The position numbers and the translations under genes were made by a program. This document shows positions 47,974-57,348 of a stretch of DNA of 64,000 nt, piece after piece. Position 1 is the first letter of the stretch. Each line of letters starts with the position of its first letter. The stretch is from Pseudobdellovibrionaceae bacterium (lineage in GTDB: Bacteria; Bdellovibrionota; Bdellovibrionia; Bdellovibrionales; Bdellovibrionaceae), in NCBI GenBank assembly GCA_022843825.1, contig JALHMX010000011.1, forward strand, positions 1-64,000. The letters are read 5' to 3'. The notes under the pieces were generated by a model. That model made no database searches and was not told the origin of the DNA. It saw only the letters and a program-made list of their open reading frames with translations.

Positions 47974-48759
47974 CTAGCCTGCTATTTTTTTTATTTTAGG
48001 CAACGACTGTTGTAGCTCTGTCCAAATCTTATCTATTCGAGTTTCAATTTGTGCATCAATTACGCCATAATTAGTTTCAACGATACAGCCACCTGCAGTT
48101 ACAACTTCTGAGGGCTCAAGCTTTACGTTTTTAAGAAAATCAAAATCACGATTAGCTAAATTTTTAAGGTTTTCGATGAAATCGACTTGCACTTGTGAAA
48201 CAAGGACTGTGATTTCTTCATCCGTTTGAGCCATTTCCACTGTTTTCTTAATGACAGGCAAAACTAGGTCAGGGTTGTCTTCGATGTGAGAGTAAGCAAT
48301 TTTTCGTGCAATATGAAAAACTGAGGAAACGATATGCGCCTCATTTTGATGAACTAAATCTTCTTTGATATTTTGAATTGAGCTCACTAATGTTTGAAAG
48401 TCATCTATAGCCTGATTAATTTCCTTAAGTCTTTGCTCTGCGGCGGATTTAAACCCATCTTTTAATCCCTCTTGATAGGCTTCGTCATAAGCTTTAACTT
48501 TTATAGCCTCAAGCTGCTCTGCTACTTTTCGATCGACAATATCCTGCTCATTTTTTTTCTCAATACTTTCCACGCCAGTTACTTTTTTTGCCACGTCATT
48601 CATTACAAAATGAGAGCCTCGCTTCTTGCCTTCCATGTATGAAGCGTTAGACTCACTTTGACTTAACGTAAAAGCACGTGGCTTAAACTCAGTAACCTTT
48701 TCTGGTTGCTGCTCATCAGCGCTTTTTTTGTTGTGATCGGAAATACTAGACCATGGCAT
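47974..48759 (-). CDS. fliH: Flagellar assembly protein FliH
   Basis: Position between fliG and fliI; C-terminal GGCIVETNYGVIDAQIETRIDKIWTEL. Confidence 0.88.
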   Translation of the reverse strand: MPWSSISDHNKKSADEQQPEKVTEFKPRAFTLSQSESNASYMEGKKRGSHFVMNDVAKKVTGVESIEKKNEQDIVDRKVAEQLEAIKVKAYDEAYQEGLKDGFKSAAEQRLKEINQAIDDFQTLVSSIQNIKEDLVHQNEAHIVSSVFHIARKIAYSHIEDNPDLVLPVIKKTVEMAQTDEEITVLVSQVQVDFIENLKNLANRDFDFLKNVKLEPSEVVTAGGCIVETNYGVIDAQIETRIDKIWTELQQSLPKIKKIAG

Positions 48760-49783
48760 CTTCTGAACCGCCTCTTGTAATCATAATTTTGCCTTCAGCC
48801 TCTAAGCGACGTGCGACATTAACGATTTCCTGCTGAGCTCCTTCAACATCGGATAACCGAGCTGGCCCCATATTTGATAAGTCCTCTTTCAACATATCAG
48901 CCGCACGTGTCGACAAGTTTTTAAAGATTTTGGCTTTAACTTCATCACTGGCCGTTTTTAAAGCCAACAGTAATCTGTCATTAGGAACTTCCTTAAGTAA
49001 AACTTGAATTCCTCGATCGTCGATTTTTGCGATGTCCTCGAAAACAAACATCAGTTTTCTAATCTCTTCAGCCAATAATGGATCTTTTTCTTCCAAACGA
49101 GACATAATCGACTGTTCAGTGTTTTTATCCATAATATTCAACATCTCCGCTACGGGCTGAACCCCACCAAGAACTGCGTGTTCAATTGCATGTGTATTGG
49201 CTAACTGTTCTTTTAAAACTTTATCAATATCGGCAATCAATTCCGGGTCAACATTATCCAAGTTCGCCATTCGCATAACAACTTCTGCCTGTAAGTTTTC
49301 AGGCAATTTTCGTAGTACGTCGCCTTTTTTTTCTGGATCTAAGTGGGCTAAAATAACAGCCACTGTCTGCGGGTGCTCATGGATCAAAAATGTTGATAGT
49401 GCTTTTGCATCAACCATTTCAAGAGATTCTAATGTTCGTCCTGAAACTGAATTAATATTTAATCCACCTAAAATTTCGCGCGCGCGCTCTTCTCCTAAAG
49501 CGTCTACTATGGACTCTTTACTTGACGTTTTTTCAGAAAAAATAAAATCCTCTGATTCATTAATTTTTTCATAAAACTCTTCTAGTACTCTTTTAGTGAC
49601 ATGCACAGGAACGATTTTAAACTTCGACATCAAATGTATAAGCTTTCGGATATCTCCATCATCCATTTTACCTAGTAATACTTTAACTGCGTCTCGCCCT
49701 AAGAAGTTCACAAGAATCGCGGCTTTATCGATTCCTCTAAGGGATTCATAATCTACGTTTTCGTATTTTCCATTATTTCTCAT
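48746..49783 (-). CDS. fliG: Flagellar motor switch protein FliG
   Basis: EHPQTVAVILAHLDPEKKGDVLRKLPENLQAEVVMRMA, MFVFEDIAKIDDRGIQVLLKEV. Confidence 0.97.
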   Translation of the reverse strand: MRNNGKYENVDYESLRGIDKAAILVNFLGRDAVKVLLGKMDDGDIRKLIHLMSKFKIVPVHVTKRVLEEFYEKINESEDFIFSEKTSSKESIVDALGEERAREILGGLNINSVSGRTLESLEMVDAKALSTFLIHEHPQTVAVILAHLDPEKKGDVLRKLPENLQAEVVMRMANLDNVDPELIADIDKVLKEQLANTHAIEHAVLGGVQPVAEMLNIMDKNTEQSIMSRLEEKDPLLAEEIRKLMFVFEDIAKIDDRGIQVLLKEVPNDRLLLALKTASDEVKAKIFKNLSTRAADMLKEDLSNMGPARLSDVEGAQQEIVNVARRLEAEGKIMITRGGSEDAMV

Positions 49784-49793
49784 ATCATTTCAC

Positions 49794-51455
49794 CTATGCG
49801 CCAATGTTATCTTTTTTAGATACCCAAGCATTAATAGCACTTGAGGCTTTTTCTTCATCTTTAGAAATTAAAGCTAAAATTCTTTCTTTTAGTAATTCAC
49901 TTTCAGCTTTTTCAGGCTCCACTGACTCTTGCAATATAGGCAAAATATTTCCTAAGCCTGGTAAGCTATTATCAACAGACTGAAGCTCTTCCAGCTCTTC
50001 AATCGTACGAGGCAACATTTCCTCCACTGAGTCTGACACTGTATCAGTAATCCATTGCATAAAGGGCCTAACAACCATGAAGAACAATAAAATTAATGAA
50101 AATCCTAACAGTCCCCATTTAAATAACGATTGAATAAGTTGTTTTTTTTCTAAATTAGTCAGAAGCTTTTCGCTTTCGCCGAAATCTTCTGCTTGAAACT
50201 GAATAGACTCGATTTTTACAGAGTCTCCGCGTGTCCCCACAAAACCAATAGCATTTTTAACTAATGATTCATATTTTGCAATTTCTTCCAAAGAGCGTGG
50301 CTGCCACTTACTTTCAGTTTTTCCATCTGCTCCGGTGACTGTAGTTGATAGACCATCGACTAGCACAGCTACACTTATTTTTTCAACGCCGCCAGCTGCC
50401 TCTCGCACATTTCGCACGGTCTTAGGAACTTCGTAATTAATGGTTTTTGTTTCCTGATTGCTGCCTTGAGTAAATCCATTAACTATGGCTGCTCCGTCTC
50501 CATCAGGCAAATTGGCCCGAGACCCCGGTACTCCAGAAGGATTATTGCGAGTGCCATTCGACGATTGCTCATTAGTTGTAATGCTTCGAGTAGCTGTTTT
50601 ATCTGGGTCTATTATTTCTTCGACCGCCGTCGTCGTCTTGTGATTAACTGTTGCATCAACACGAGTGACTACACGTCCGCTACCCACAACTTTTGATAAA
50701 ATGGAATCTATGCGTTGCTCTAAATCTTTTTCAATTTGCATTTTTAGTTCTAAAATATCGCTTGTCGCTCCAATAGCGCTATCAGATTTTTTAGAAAGTA
50801 GTTTTCCTCGTTCATCCAATACAGTAACTTTTTCAGGATCTAGGCTTTCAACAGCGTTCGCCACTAAAAATTTAATTCCCTTAACTTGATCAGCAGTAAG
50901 TTCTTTTCCTGAGTGCAAGGCCACAATAACCGAAGCTGTCGGAGGAGCAGACTCCTCCATAACTGTCTTTTTTTGCGGAAGTGCCAAAATGACTTTTGAT
51001 TGCTTAACTGCTGTCAAAGTATTAATAGCTCTCATTAATTCACCTTGAAGCGCACGCTGATAATTTACTTTTTGCGCATACGAATTAATTCCGAAGTCTT
51101 GTTTGTCAAAAAGCTCTAATCCAATACTTCCCATATTTGATGAGCCCAGCTCAGCCATTAATTGCATTTGTGTCGAATGTAAAAAGTTATTCGGAACTAG
51201 AATTGTTTTTGAGTCATCTTTAAGCTGGAAAGGAATGTTTTTAGTTTGAAGTTTATTGATTATCACTGGAACTTGATCTGGTGGAACGTTCGTCAATAGA
51301 ACTGCATAGTCTTTACCGGAAGCCATAAAAACTGCAAACCCAATTGCTACAACAATCGCCAAAGTAGAAACAGTCAACGCCGTTCGCCGAGTGGGTCCTA
51401 ACGACTTATGAAATTCCTTGAATTGTAAAATTAAACTACTAAACAAATTCCCCAC
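49794..51455 (-). CDS. fliF: Flagellar M-ring protein FliF
   Basis: YAVLLTNVPPDQVPVIINKLQ, GLELFDKQDFGINSYAQKVNYQRALQGELMRAI. Confidence 0.97.
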   Translation of the reverse strand: MGNLFSSLILQFKEFHKSLGPTRRTALTVSTLAIVVAIGFAVFMASGKDYAVLLTNVPPDQVPVIINKLQTKNIPFQLKDDSKTILVPNNFLHSTQMQLMAELGSSNMGSIGLELFDKQDFGINSYAQKVNYQRALQGELMRAINTLTAVKQSKVILALPQKKTVMEESAPPTASVIVALHSGKELTADQVKGIKFLVANAVESLDPEKVTVLDERGKLLSKKSDSAIGATSDILELKMQIEKDLEQRIDSILSKVVGSGRVVTRVDATVNHKTTTAVEEIIDPDKTATRSITTNEQSSNGTRNNPSGVPGSRANLPDGDGAAIVNGFTQGSNQETKTINYEVPKTVRNVREAAGGVEKISVAVLVDGLSTTVTGADGKTESKWQPRSLEEIAKYESLVKNAIGFVGTRGDSVKIESIQFQAEDFGESEKLLTNLEKKQLIQSLFKWGLLGFSLILLFFMVVRPFMQWITDTVSDSVEEMLPRTIEELEELQSVDNSLPGLGNILPILQESVEPEKAESELLKERILALISKDEEKASSAINAWVSKKDNIGA

Positions 51456-51456
51456 G

Positions 51457-51780
51457 CTACACCTGCATTCTCATAATTTCTTGATACGCGTCGATTATCT
51501 TGTTTCTTACCTGCACCATAGTACGCAAGGCTATTTCTGCTTTTTCTGTTGAAATCATCACTGCTGCTACGTCATCAGTTTTTCCTGTGGCCAGCTGTTG
51601 AATTTTATGATCAGAGTCTAATTGTAACTCATTCACTTTAGAGATGGTGTCTTTGAGTGTATCTGCAAATGTTTTCTGCCCCTCGCCGACACCATTACCC
51701 GACGGTAGCGCGTCAGAATTTGATAGACTTCCAGCGTTTTCAATAAAACGATTTGCATTTGAGATTCTTAAACCATCCAT
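51457..51780 (-). CDS. fliE: Flagellar hook-basal body protein FliE
   Basis: C-terminal VAAVMISTEKAEIALRTMVQVRNKIIDAYQEIMRMQV. Confidence 0.95.
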   Translation of the reverse strand: MDGLRISNANRFIENAGSLSNSDALPSGNGVGEGQKTFADTLKDTISKVNELQLDSDHKIQQLATGKTDDVAAVMISTEKAEIALRTMVQVRNKIIDAYQEIMRMQV

Positions 51781-51807
51781 GGTATAAACTCCTCTTGGTT
51801 ATATTTA

Positions 51808-52254
51808 TTATCTACCAATTTCTAGTGCACTTAAAGCCATATCTTTAGTTGCTTGCACAGCCTGTACGTTAGCCTCGTAAGCGCGAGTGGCCTGGATCAT
51901 ATTGGTCATTTCTTCCATCAAATTTACATTGGGATAAGCTACGTATCCATCTTGGTTGGCATCTGGATGACTCGGCTCAAACTTCATCAATGGAGCTTTG
52001 CGATCATAAATGACGTCACTGACCTGGACTTGATTCGCTCTTGCCCCCGGACCTCCTTGATTTAAAACAAGGTCACTAAAACTTTTGGTATCTGGCACAG
52101 TTTCAAAAACCACATCTTTTCTTCGGTAGGGGCCACCTTCAGGAGTTTGAGTTGTATTTATGTTTGCAATATTTTCTGAAATTGTATTCAGTCGGGCTCG
52201 TTGCGCCGACATACCACTTCCAGCAATACGAAAGCCTGATAAAAAATCTGACAT
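51808..52254 (-). CDS. flgC: Flagellar basal-body rod protein FlgC
   Basis: GFRIAGSGMSAQRARLNTISENIANINTTQTPEGGPYRRKDVVF, VNLMEEMTNMIQATRAYEANVQAV. Confidence 0.96.
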   Translation of the reverse strand: MSDFLSGFRIAGSGMSAQRARLNTISENIANINTTQTPEGGPYRRKDVVFETVPDTKSFSDLVLNQGGPGARANQVQVSDVIYDRKAPLMKFEPSHPDANQDGYVAYPNVNLMEEMTNMIQATRAYEANVQAVQATKDMALSALEIGR

Positions 52255-52261
52255 AAACTAA

Positions 52262-52675
52262 CTACCTTTCTCCGATGGCGTATTTAACAGCAGCCATTTT
52301 CTTATTAATAAGCTGCAAAGCGGCCTTATATAATATTGAATTCTCTGATAGGGCGGCCATTTCTTTTTCTAAATCGACTGTATTTCCATCATTGTTAAGA
52401 GCTGCATCCGGATTATCGTATACATCTGGCACTAGCGATTTTACATCTCCCAATCCGCCGGCGCCTTTGAAATGCTCCGCGTGGGTGGCATCCATTGTTG
52501 CAGCTCCGTTACTGTCAAAAGCTGAAGCCAAAGCATTTTCGAAATCCAGTTTTTTAGCTTTATAATTTGGAGTTTCAGCATTTGCGATATTTGATGATGT
52601 CACACTGTGACGCATCTGTCTCATTCTTAATGAGGCCGCCAAAGCATCTGTAGTTTTATCGAAAAAATCACTCAT
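52262..52675 (-). CDS. flgB: Flagellar basal-body rod protein FlgB
   Basis: SLRMRQMRHSVTSSNIANAETPNYKAKKLDFENAL, NTVDLEKEMAALSENSILYKAALQLI. Confidence 0.95.
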   Translation of the reverse strand: MSDFFDKTTDALAASLRMRQMRHSVTSSNIANAETPNYKAKKLDFENALASAFDSNGAATMDATHAEHFKGAGGLGDVKSLVPDVYDNPDAALNNDGNTVDLEKEMAALSENSILYKAALQLINKKMAAVKYAIGER

Positions 52676-53097
52676 AGAAAACCCTCCAGTCGATATTGAT
52701 TAATTTTATTACGCAAGGTGCGAATAGAAATTCCCAAAATTTCGGCGGCTCGTGTTCTGTTCTGCTCAGCAAAATAAAGTGTTTGCAAAATATACTGTCG
52801 TTCTAAATCTTGAAGCTTAAGTCCCATTGGCACGGGTAGTTCTCCGTTCAAACCTGTTCGAAAAATAATATCATCGGGTTCAATTATATTATTTTTACAA
52901 TTTTGCGCGGCGTTTTCCAAAGCGGATTCTATTTCCTCATCTGGCTCTACTACGGCAGAAGTCAAAAAGTGATGAATAATTTTCTCAGACGCTTTTTCAG
53001 AAATGCTCATGTTAGAGTTTCCCAACATTAATCTTAGTACATTAAGATTAAATTCGATTGTCTGAACAATTTTAATTTTTGCGGATGTGTCGTGCAT
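52672..53097 (-). CDS. Stand-alone Fis-type HTH DNA-binding protein in the flagellar operon
   Basis: C-terminal LERQYILQTLYFAEQNRTRAAEILGISIRTLRNKINQYRLEGFL; no AAA+ domain in the 141-aa product. Confidence 0.8.
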   Translation of the reverse strand: MHDTSAKIKIVQTIEFNLNVLRLMLGNSNMSISEKASEKIIHHFLTSAVVEPDEEIESALENAAQNCKNNIIEPDDIIFRTGLNGELPVPMGLKLQDLERQYILQTLYFAEQNRTRAAEILGISIRTLRNKINQYRLEGFL

Positions 53098-55790
53098 TAC
53101 TCTACTCCTACTGTTGCCGGAATGCGCTTTAAATACTTTTTATACTCATCTTGCCATTTAGCACTTTGCATTTTTTCATTAGCCAATTTTGACCAAAACT
53201 GGTCATCCTTATCAGCAAAACTTGACCATACATTTTCAGCTTTTTTTAGTTCGCCTTTTTGAAAATAAAGATCTCCTAATTGATATTTCTCTTTAGCTAG
53301 ATTCTCTCCAGATCCTTTTTCTATAATATAGGATAATGCCTCAATAGCTTCTTTAGTAAGCTTCGCATTAATAGCTATTTCGCCCTTAGCTTTATAAATT
53401 TTCTTAGTATTGGCCGCTGTAATTTTCTCGTTTAAAAACTGATCCAAAACTTGAATGCCTTGTTCTGCTTTTCCTGCTTTATTCAGCAGCATTGCCAGGC
53501 GAACTGCACTGTCAGTGACAAGATTTGGCTTTTCTTTCCATACTCTTACAACCTCAGATAAATATCGAGTTGCCGTTTCATATTCACCATTTTTTTCGTG
53601 CAACTGAGATGCTAAGTTGACCCGCGCAATCTGCTCCTCGGGACTTAAGACGTCCGGATTTTTAATTTTATCCAAAGCTAATTCAGCTTCTTTCAATTGA
53701 TTTTTTTCAAACAATGACAATGCTCTGCCTAAACTAATGGTTTCTTTTGGAGGCAAACCACTATTTTCCTCAGAGGCCGGTGAGCGAGAAGCCAACATTT
53801 TTTCAGATATATCATATTTTTTTAACGCCTCATCATAGGCTCCGGCGGCCTGATATGCTTTACCCAAATAATAGTAAGTATCAAATCCCTCTTGCTTTCG
53901 TAGCCAGTTGTCAGCGTATTGTTGGTATACTTTTAATACTTCTTTATTCTTTCCAATTTCGGATAGGTCTCGTATGTAGCTGTGGATATTGCTGCGCACA
54001 CGATTTGCCATACGGTCTGGATTTTTCATGTTTGGATAATCTTGGTGATACTTAACTAAAACTTGTATGGCCTTATCAAATTCTTTGCGACGAGAAAGGC
54101 CGTCGCTGATCATAACGGTCTTAAATTGCTGAATATTATCCAAATCGCTTTTATCTGCCAACTCATTCATTTTGTCGATCGTCTGCTTCAACTCGACGTC
54201 TTTCATGCCTTTCATACGCGTACTCATCAAATGCAAACGAGCTACAACAGTCTTAGGGTTATCGCCATACCGAAACTGTGTCTCAAGATATGCACCTACT
54301 GCTTTTTCCTGTGGAGCCCCTATTAATTCGATAAGTTCCCCAAGACGAGTTAATGCGTAAGGAGCAAAGTCATCTTGTGGAAATCGCTGAATGAAATCCA
54401 GCGCAGCTTCATGCGATTGATGACTCATTTTTAAGTGAAAGTAAGCTTCCATTTTATTAAACAGTGCGCTGGGATAAAGATGTGTATACTGTGGAAAATC
54501 CTTCTCAGCTTTTAAATATTGATTTTTTGCGCTTTGATATTTTTCAGCCATGACATAATAGTCACCTTTTCTAAAGGACGCCTCTGCCTTAATAAAAGCT
54601 TCTTTTGTTGAGTTTTCAACGCTTTCAACGATTTGGATTGCTTCATCTATTTTATTCAACTTGGCCAAGGCGTAAGACAAGCCTAGCTGTGCGTAGTAGT
54701 TAGAGTTCTTGTTTTCATATTTTTTATTTTCGCTATGATACTTTAGCTTTCTCATGGCTGCTAAGTAGTTTTTTTTATCAAGCTCGTACATTCCCACCGC
54801 TAACGAGGTTCGCTCTGCTAGGGGTGAATCTGGATAAAATTCCGTGAGTTTATTATAATACAGTTGGGCCAAGTCATAATATTCATTCTTTTTTTCTTTT
54901 TCCCAAAGGCCAATTAAGCTGTCAGCTGTCATTGCATAGGCTAGCTCTAGATATTTAGATTTTGGGTATTTACTGGAAAACCAATCTGTAGTTTGCTGAA
55001 GTACGTGCGTCCTATTTTTATCAAATAATTTCTTTATAAGTCTTACGTGTTTATTCTCTTCACTTTTTTCAGGCAATATCTCATAAGCTGGCTGATTTTC
55101 CTTCATTCGGTTCCAAAAAACAAAGGTTCGATCCATAATGGGATAGCTGAAGTAATAATCATAAACCTCATAGGCATCTTGCTTCGGCTTTACTTCATGT
55201 GCATCGAATTTGAATCGAGCCAATCGCGCCTCATTGTTGGTAAATAGACTTTCCTTTAAGTTAACTGGTTTTGTGTTGAGCCCGATAGGAGTCACTTCAA
55301 AAAAATCAGTATTCGCAGGAGCACGCCCTACTTGCGGTTTTGCTTTCTGAGGCGCTGGAGCAGCAGCGGCTTGCGTTGTTTTTTCGGGTTCATTGAAATA
55401 AAAATCTATGATTAGTTTTGAGGGGTGGTCCGTTAAATAATCAAAAGTCTCCACCTTGCTACTGCTAAGAGTAAATTCAATTTGTTTTTTACCGTCTGGT
55501 CCATCCGCTTTTACCTGAATCGATTTTATTAATGAATTTTTGGTGTTTTTAAGTCTTTCATAAAGTTGCTCGTCTAGCCCATTAACTACTAATAAAACCT
55601 TAGTCTGGTTTTTCTCAATTTTGCGCTTTAGATCGTAGCTCCAATCAGTTTGCCCAGTAAGCTCCAGACTAAGAGTATCGCCCTGATTCTTAAACGAAAC
55701 TGATCCTGCCGCTTTTACCTTTTCGCCGAAGGTCCAGATAGTTACGCCAGTTAATATAAATAAAAGCAGTTTTCTTGAAACAAGTCTCAT
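53097..55790 (-). CDS. Exported TPR-repeat protein with AMIN-like N-terminal region, first gene of the flagellar operon
   Basis: Signal peptide, beta-rich ~120-aa N-domain, Pro/Ala linker, many TPR-like helices. Confidence 0.7.
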   Translation of the reverse strand: MRLVSRKLLLFILTGVTIWTFGEKVKAAGSVSFKNQGDTLSLELTGQTDWSYDLKRKIEKNQTKVLLVVNGLDEQLYERLKNTKNSLIKSIQVKADGPDGKKQIEFTLSSSKVETFDYLTDHPSKLIIDFYFNEPEKTTQAAAAPAPQKAKPQVGRAPANTDFFEVTPIGLNTKPVNLKESLFTNNEARLARFKFDAHEVKPKQDAYEVYDYYFSYPIMDRTFVFWNRMKENQPAYEILPEKSEENKHVRLIKKLFDKNRTHVLQQTTDWFSSKYPKSKYLELAYAMTADSLIGLWEKEKKNEYYDLAQLYYNKLTEFYPDSPLAERTSLAVGMYELDKKNYLAAMRKLKYHSENKKYENKNSNYYAQLGLSYALAKLNKIDEAIQIVESVENSTKEAFIKAEASFRKGDYYVMAEKYQSAKNQYLKAEKDFPQYTHLYPSALFNKMEAYFHLKMSHQSHEAALDFIQRFPQDDFAPYALTRLGELIELIGAPQEKAVGAYLETQFRYGDNPKTVVARLHLMSTRMKGMKDVELKQTIDKMNELADKSDLDNIQQFKTVMISDGLSRRKEFDKAIQVLVKYHQDYPNMKNPDRMANRVRSNIHSYIRDLSEIGKNKEVLKVYQQYADNWLRKQEGFDTYYYLGKAYQAAGAYDEALKKYDISEKMLASRSPASEENSGLPPKETISLGRALSLFEKNQLKEAELALDKIKNPDVLSPEEQIARVNLASQLHEKNGEYETATRYLSEVVRVWKEKPNLVTDSAVRLAMLLNKAGKAEQGIQVLDQFLNEKITAANTKKIYKAKGEIAINAKLTKEAIEALSYIIEKGSGENLAKEKYQLGDLYFQKGELKKAENVWSSFADKDDQFWSKLANEKMQSAKWQDEYKKYLKRIPATVGVE

Positions 55791-55850
55791 TAAAAATCCT
55801 TTTTATATGAGCATTAAAAAGCACCTACAAAAGTGCTTCTATGAGTTAAC

Positions 55851-55866
55851 AGCATTTCAAGTGCCA
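55851..55866 (-). promoter_or_regulatory. Candidate sigma54 (-24/-12) promoter of the flagellar operon
   Basis: Minus strand TGGCACTTGAAATGCT: GG-N10-GC spacing and TGGCAC -24 box. Confidence 0.65.
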
Positions 55867-55992
55867 GATAATTTCCTAGACTTGTTATATTTTAAAGCTC
55901 GTACTTTAGAGACCAGGAAATTTATCCCTATCTTTTTGGCGACGAGTGACAAATTCATGACAGTATAAAGTCCAAACGCGAACATTAATTTT

Positions 55993-56021
55993 TTGACCTG
56001 GTCATCGGCCTTGTCTATACT
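55993..56021 (+). promoter_or_regulatory. Candidate sigma70-type promoter of the mla operon
   Basis: TTGACC-N17-TATACT, 8 nt before the ATG. Confidence 0.7.
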
Positions 56022-56029
56022 TTGATCTG

Positions 56030-56542
56030 ATGAAAAACCTCATAAATTATCTTCAGCACCGTGTTTTCATAATTTCGACCCTTGCTTTATCTATTATTAT
56101 ATCAAGTTGTATTTCATCCATACTTAAAGAACCCGCTCCATCTTTTTCAAAAGAAATTCGTTTATCTTCTCCGGCCCGTCCTTTTACAAAGATCCAGTCT
56201 TCAACTTACCCATCTTGGAAAAGCTCACAAACACAGAATGTTATTCTTGTTATCTCTAACTGCGACTCCTTATATACTGTTAATAGTATCCATCAATCGA
56301 TTGCTGAAAACGTTGAAAATGTAAAAATTGAGTCCGCACAAATGAGTGCTCTTAAATTCAATCGGCCCGTTGTAAAACAGATAAGCGGGGCTATCGACAA
56401 CGCTCCGGTTGCCATAAGGACTGTGGCTTTTCAAAATAAGAATTGCACTTACTTGTCTGCACTCTCCGGAAAGCCTGAAACAATGAGTAAGGATTTAGAA
56501 TTATGGAGTTCTTTTCTTAACTCTGTCGAGTTTACAAAATAA
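56030..56542 (+). CDS. Hypothetical lipoprotein, first gene of the mla-type operon
   Basis: Signal peptide with lipobox SIIISSC; overlaps next start by 1 bp (TAATG). Confidence 0.65.
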   Translation: MKNLINYLQHRVFIISTLALSIIISSCISSILKEPAPSFSKEIRLSSPARPFTKIQSSTYPSWKSSQTQNVILVISNCDSLYTVNSIHQSIAENVENVKIESAQMSALKFNRPVVKQISGAIDNAPVAIRTVAFQNKNCTYLSALSGKPETMSKDLELWSSFLNSVEFTK

Positions 56543-57348
56543 TGAAGTCTAAAACTTGGACGACCACAATCCCAGATGATTTTAAAAAAAGCTTTGAAGC
56601 TTTTCTTATTCATCTCGGTGGCTGTGGTTTGTTGATCAAAAAATTTTTTTCAGAAATTCGTACTAAGCCATTCTATTTCTCTTTGCTCGTTGAACAAATT
56701 TATCTTATCGGGGTTAAATCCTTACCCTTAATTATAATTACCGCCCTATCAACTGGAATGGTCATGGCTCTGCAATATGGATTTGGCCTTGAAAAATTTG
56801 GCGGAAAACCCTACGTACCCCGCCTGGTGGCGTCGACTATACTTCGCGAAATGGGACCTGTATTCACTAGCCTTATGTTAGCAGCTCGAGTCGGAGCAGG
56901 TATCGCTAGTGAAATTGGATCTATGGTGGTCACACAACAGATAGATGCGATTCGCGCGTTGGGAACCTCTCCGATTAAAAGAATTGTCATACCACGAGTG
57001 CTGGCTTGCTTGATTTCATTACCTATATTAGTTGCGATATGTGACGTAGTCGGTAACCTAGGTGGATTAATTGTTGGATACTATGAACTAGGATTAGATC
57101 CTCAGTTTTATCTACGCCGAGTCCTAGATACGTCAAATATCCAAGATTATGCTGTAGGACTGGGAAAATCTGTTTTCTTCGCCATCTTCATAGTCGTCCC
57201 AGCTTGCTATTTTGGTTTAAATGTCAAAAACGGAACAAAGGAAGTCGGATTAGCAACAACTAAGGCTGTTGTTACCGGATCATTGCTTATTTTGATTGGC
57301 GACTTTTTCCTTTCTAAACTATTTTGGATTTTCGACAAATGGATGTAA
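56542..57348 (+). CDS. mlaE: MlaE-family ABC transporter permease
   Basis: TGMVMALQYGFGLEKFG, LREMGPVFTSLMLAARVGAGIASEIGSMVVTQQIDAIRALGTSPI. Confidence 0.93.
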   Translation: MKSKTWTTTIPDDFKKSFEAFLIHLGGCGLLIKKFFSEIRTKPFYFSLLVEQIYLIGVKSLPLIIITALSTGMVMALQYGFGLEKFGGKPYVPRLVASTILREMGPVFTSLMLAARVGAGIASEIGSMVVTQQIDAIRALGTSPIKRIVIPRVLACLISLPILVAICDVVGNLGGLIVGYYELGLDPQFYLRRVLDTSNIQDYAVGLGKSVFFAIFIVVPACYFGLNVKNGTKEVGLATTKAVVTGSLLILIGDFFLSKLFWIFDKWM

